Shown here: piece after piece, positions 63,553 through 64,000 of the stretch
Layout of the letters: each line of letters opens with the position of its first letter
How positions within the stretch are numbered: the stretch's first letter is position 1
Program-made: the position numbers and the translations under genes
Source: Comamonas testosteroni
GTDB taxonomy: Bacteria; Pseudomonadota; Gammaproteobacteria; Burkholderiales; Burkholderiaceae_C
Reading direction: 5' to 3'
Assembly: GCF_014076415.1 (NCBI RefSeq)
Contig: NZ_CP043568.1
Location: forward strand, 4,278,001 to 4,342,000
Length of the DNA: 64,000 nucleotides
The notes under the pieces: model-generated
The model's database searches: none
Seen by the model: only the letters and a program-made list of their open reading frames with translations
What the model was told of the DNA's origin: nothing

Positions 63553-64000
63553 TCAGCTTTGGCCGCGTGCCAGCTTCTTGATCATGGGTTCGTAGAGGCT
63601 GAGGTGGGGTTCGCTCTCATGCTCGGGGCCCTTCTTGATGGCCTTGACCATCAGCTTGAGCTCGATAACCAGCAGCACGGTATAGATCAGCACGAAACCG
63701 GCAATGGTCAGCAACAACGTCTTCGCGCCCAGATTGGAAACCGCCATGGCCGTGGGCAGCACGCCCTCGATGATCCAGGGCTGGCGACCCAGCTCGGCCA
63801 CCACCCAGCCGCATTCGGCGGCAATCCAGGGCAGCGGAATCGAGAACACTGCGACCTTGAGCAGCCAGGGGTAGGCATCCAGTCTGTGGCGTGCAGCCAG
63901 CCAGAAGAAGGTGCCGGTCAGCACGATGAAGAACATGCCCAGAGCCACCATGATGCGGAAGGTCCAGAACAGCGGCCCCACAGGCGGCACGGTATCCATT
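63553..64000 (-). CDS. cydA: Cytochrome bd ubiquinol oxidase subunit I (3' end only)
   Basis: The last ~149 codons of cydA are present; the gene runs off the right edge. The C-terminal region reads MDTVPPVGPLFWTFRIMVAL, AVFSIPLPWIAAECGWVVAE, LGRQPWIIEGVLPTAMAVSN, matching CydA, including the GRQPW segment near the oxygen-reaction site. The heme ligands and Q-loop lie outside the window, so the long or short Q-loop type cannot be decided. Confidence 0.95.
   Translation of the reverse strand, partial: MDTVPPVGPLFWTFRIMVALGMFFIVLTGTFFWLAARHRLDAYPWLLKVAVFSIPLPWIAAECGWVVAELGRQPWIIEGVLPTAMAVSNLGAKTLLLTIAGFVLIYTVLLVIELKLMVKAIKKGPEHESEPHLSLYEPMIKKLARGQS

Overview
The window looks like chromosome of a Comamonadaceae betaproteobacterium, most probably Comamonas testosteroni or a close relative. 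The evidence is a high-GC coding style, a 639-residue 3-hydroxybenzoate 4-hydroxylase divergent from a MarR regulator (the mobA/mobR arrangement known from C. testosteroni), a beta-proteobacterial mdh/acnB/sdhCDABE/gltA block, and gluconate use through the Entner-Doudoroff pathway. No tRNA, rRNA, CRISPR array, transposase or prophage was seen.

Layout. 1-1400: edge of an AidB-like acyl-CoA dehydrogenase and a divergent LysR regulator. 1549-7589: a ureide (allantoin/hydantoin type) module with an NCS1 permease, an Asp/Glu-racemase-family protein lacking the first catalytic Cys, two FCD-type GntR regulators, PuuE-type allantoinase, and a ~1.1 kb stretch with a possible broken regulator. 7943-11129: bacterioferritin, a YhhQ-type queuosine-precursor transporter, a small membrane protein divergent from an MmyB-type regulator. 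11214-23536: the TCA block. mdh-tam-citE-like-secreted protein-acnB run leftward; a UTRA-type GntR regulator, sdhCDAB, sdhE and gltA run rightward. A 12-bp palindrome lies between the two arms.

23797-35691: an NTF2-like protein, a quinone oxidoreductase, a DEAD-box helicase, an outer-membrane-like protein, a 1598-residue DUF4011-helicase-nuclease protein of the Hhe anti-phage type, an orphan HipB-like regulator, a GlxA-type regulator and hypothetical membrane proteins. 36342-38581: glutathione-dependent formaldehyde oxidation (adhC/frmA and fghA), its two genes separated by two dispersed repeats. 38634-43621: a diguanylate cyclase, small proteins, then mobA/mobR. 43718-49500: a phosphonate module transcribed phnD-phnC-phnE-Fe-ADH-phnX with a divergent LysR and no phnW, which suggests 2-hydroxyethylphosphonate rather than 2-aminoethylphosphonate as substrate. 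49646-54736: an orphan TctC receptor, a radical SAM protein behind a near-perfect LexA box, rnk, an acyltransferase and a MarR-type regulator. 54747-62066: the gluconate module (LacI-type repressor with two spaced operators, gntK, a DctQMP-type TRAP transporter, edd, eda). 62140-64000: cydX, cydB and the 3' end of cydA.

Two families of short dispersed repeats were found: an 81-bp element with imperfect terminal inverted repeats (three full copies of identical length, one partial) and an ~80-115 bp element with a central hairpin (two copies).
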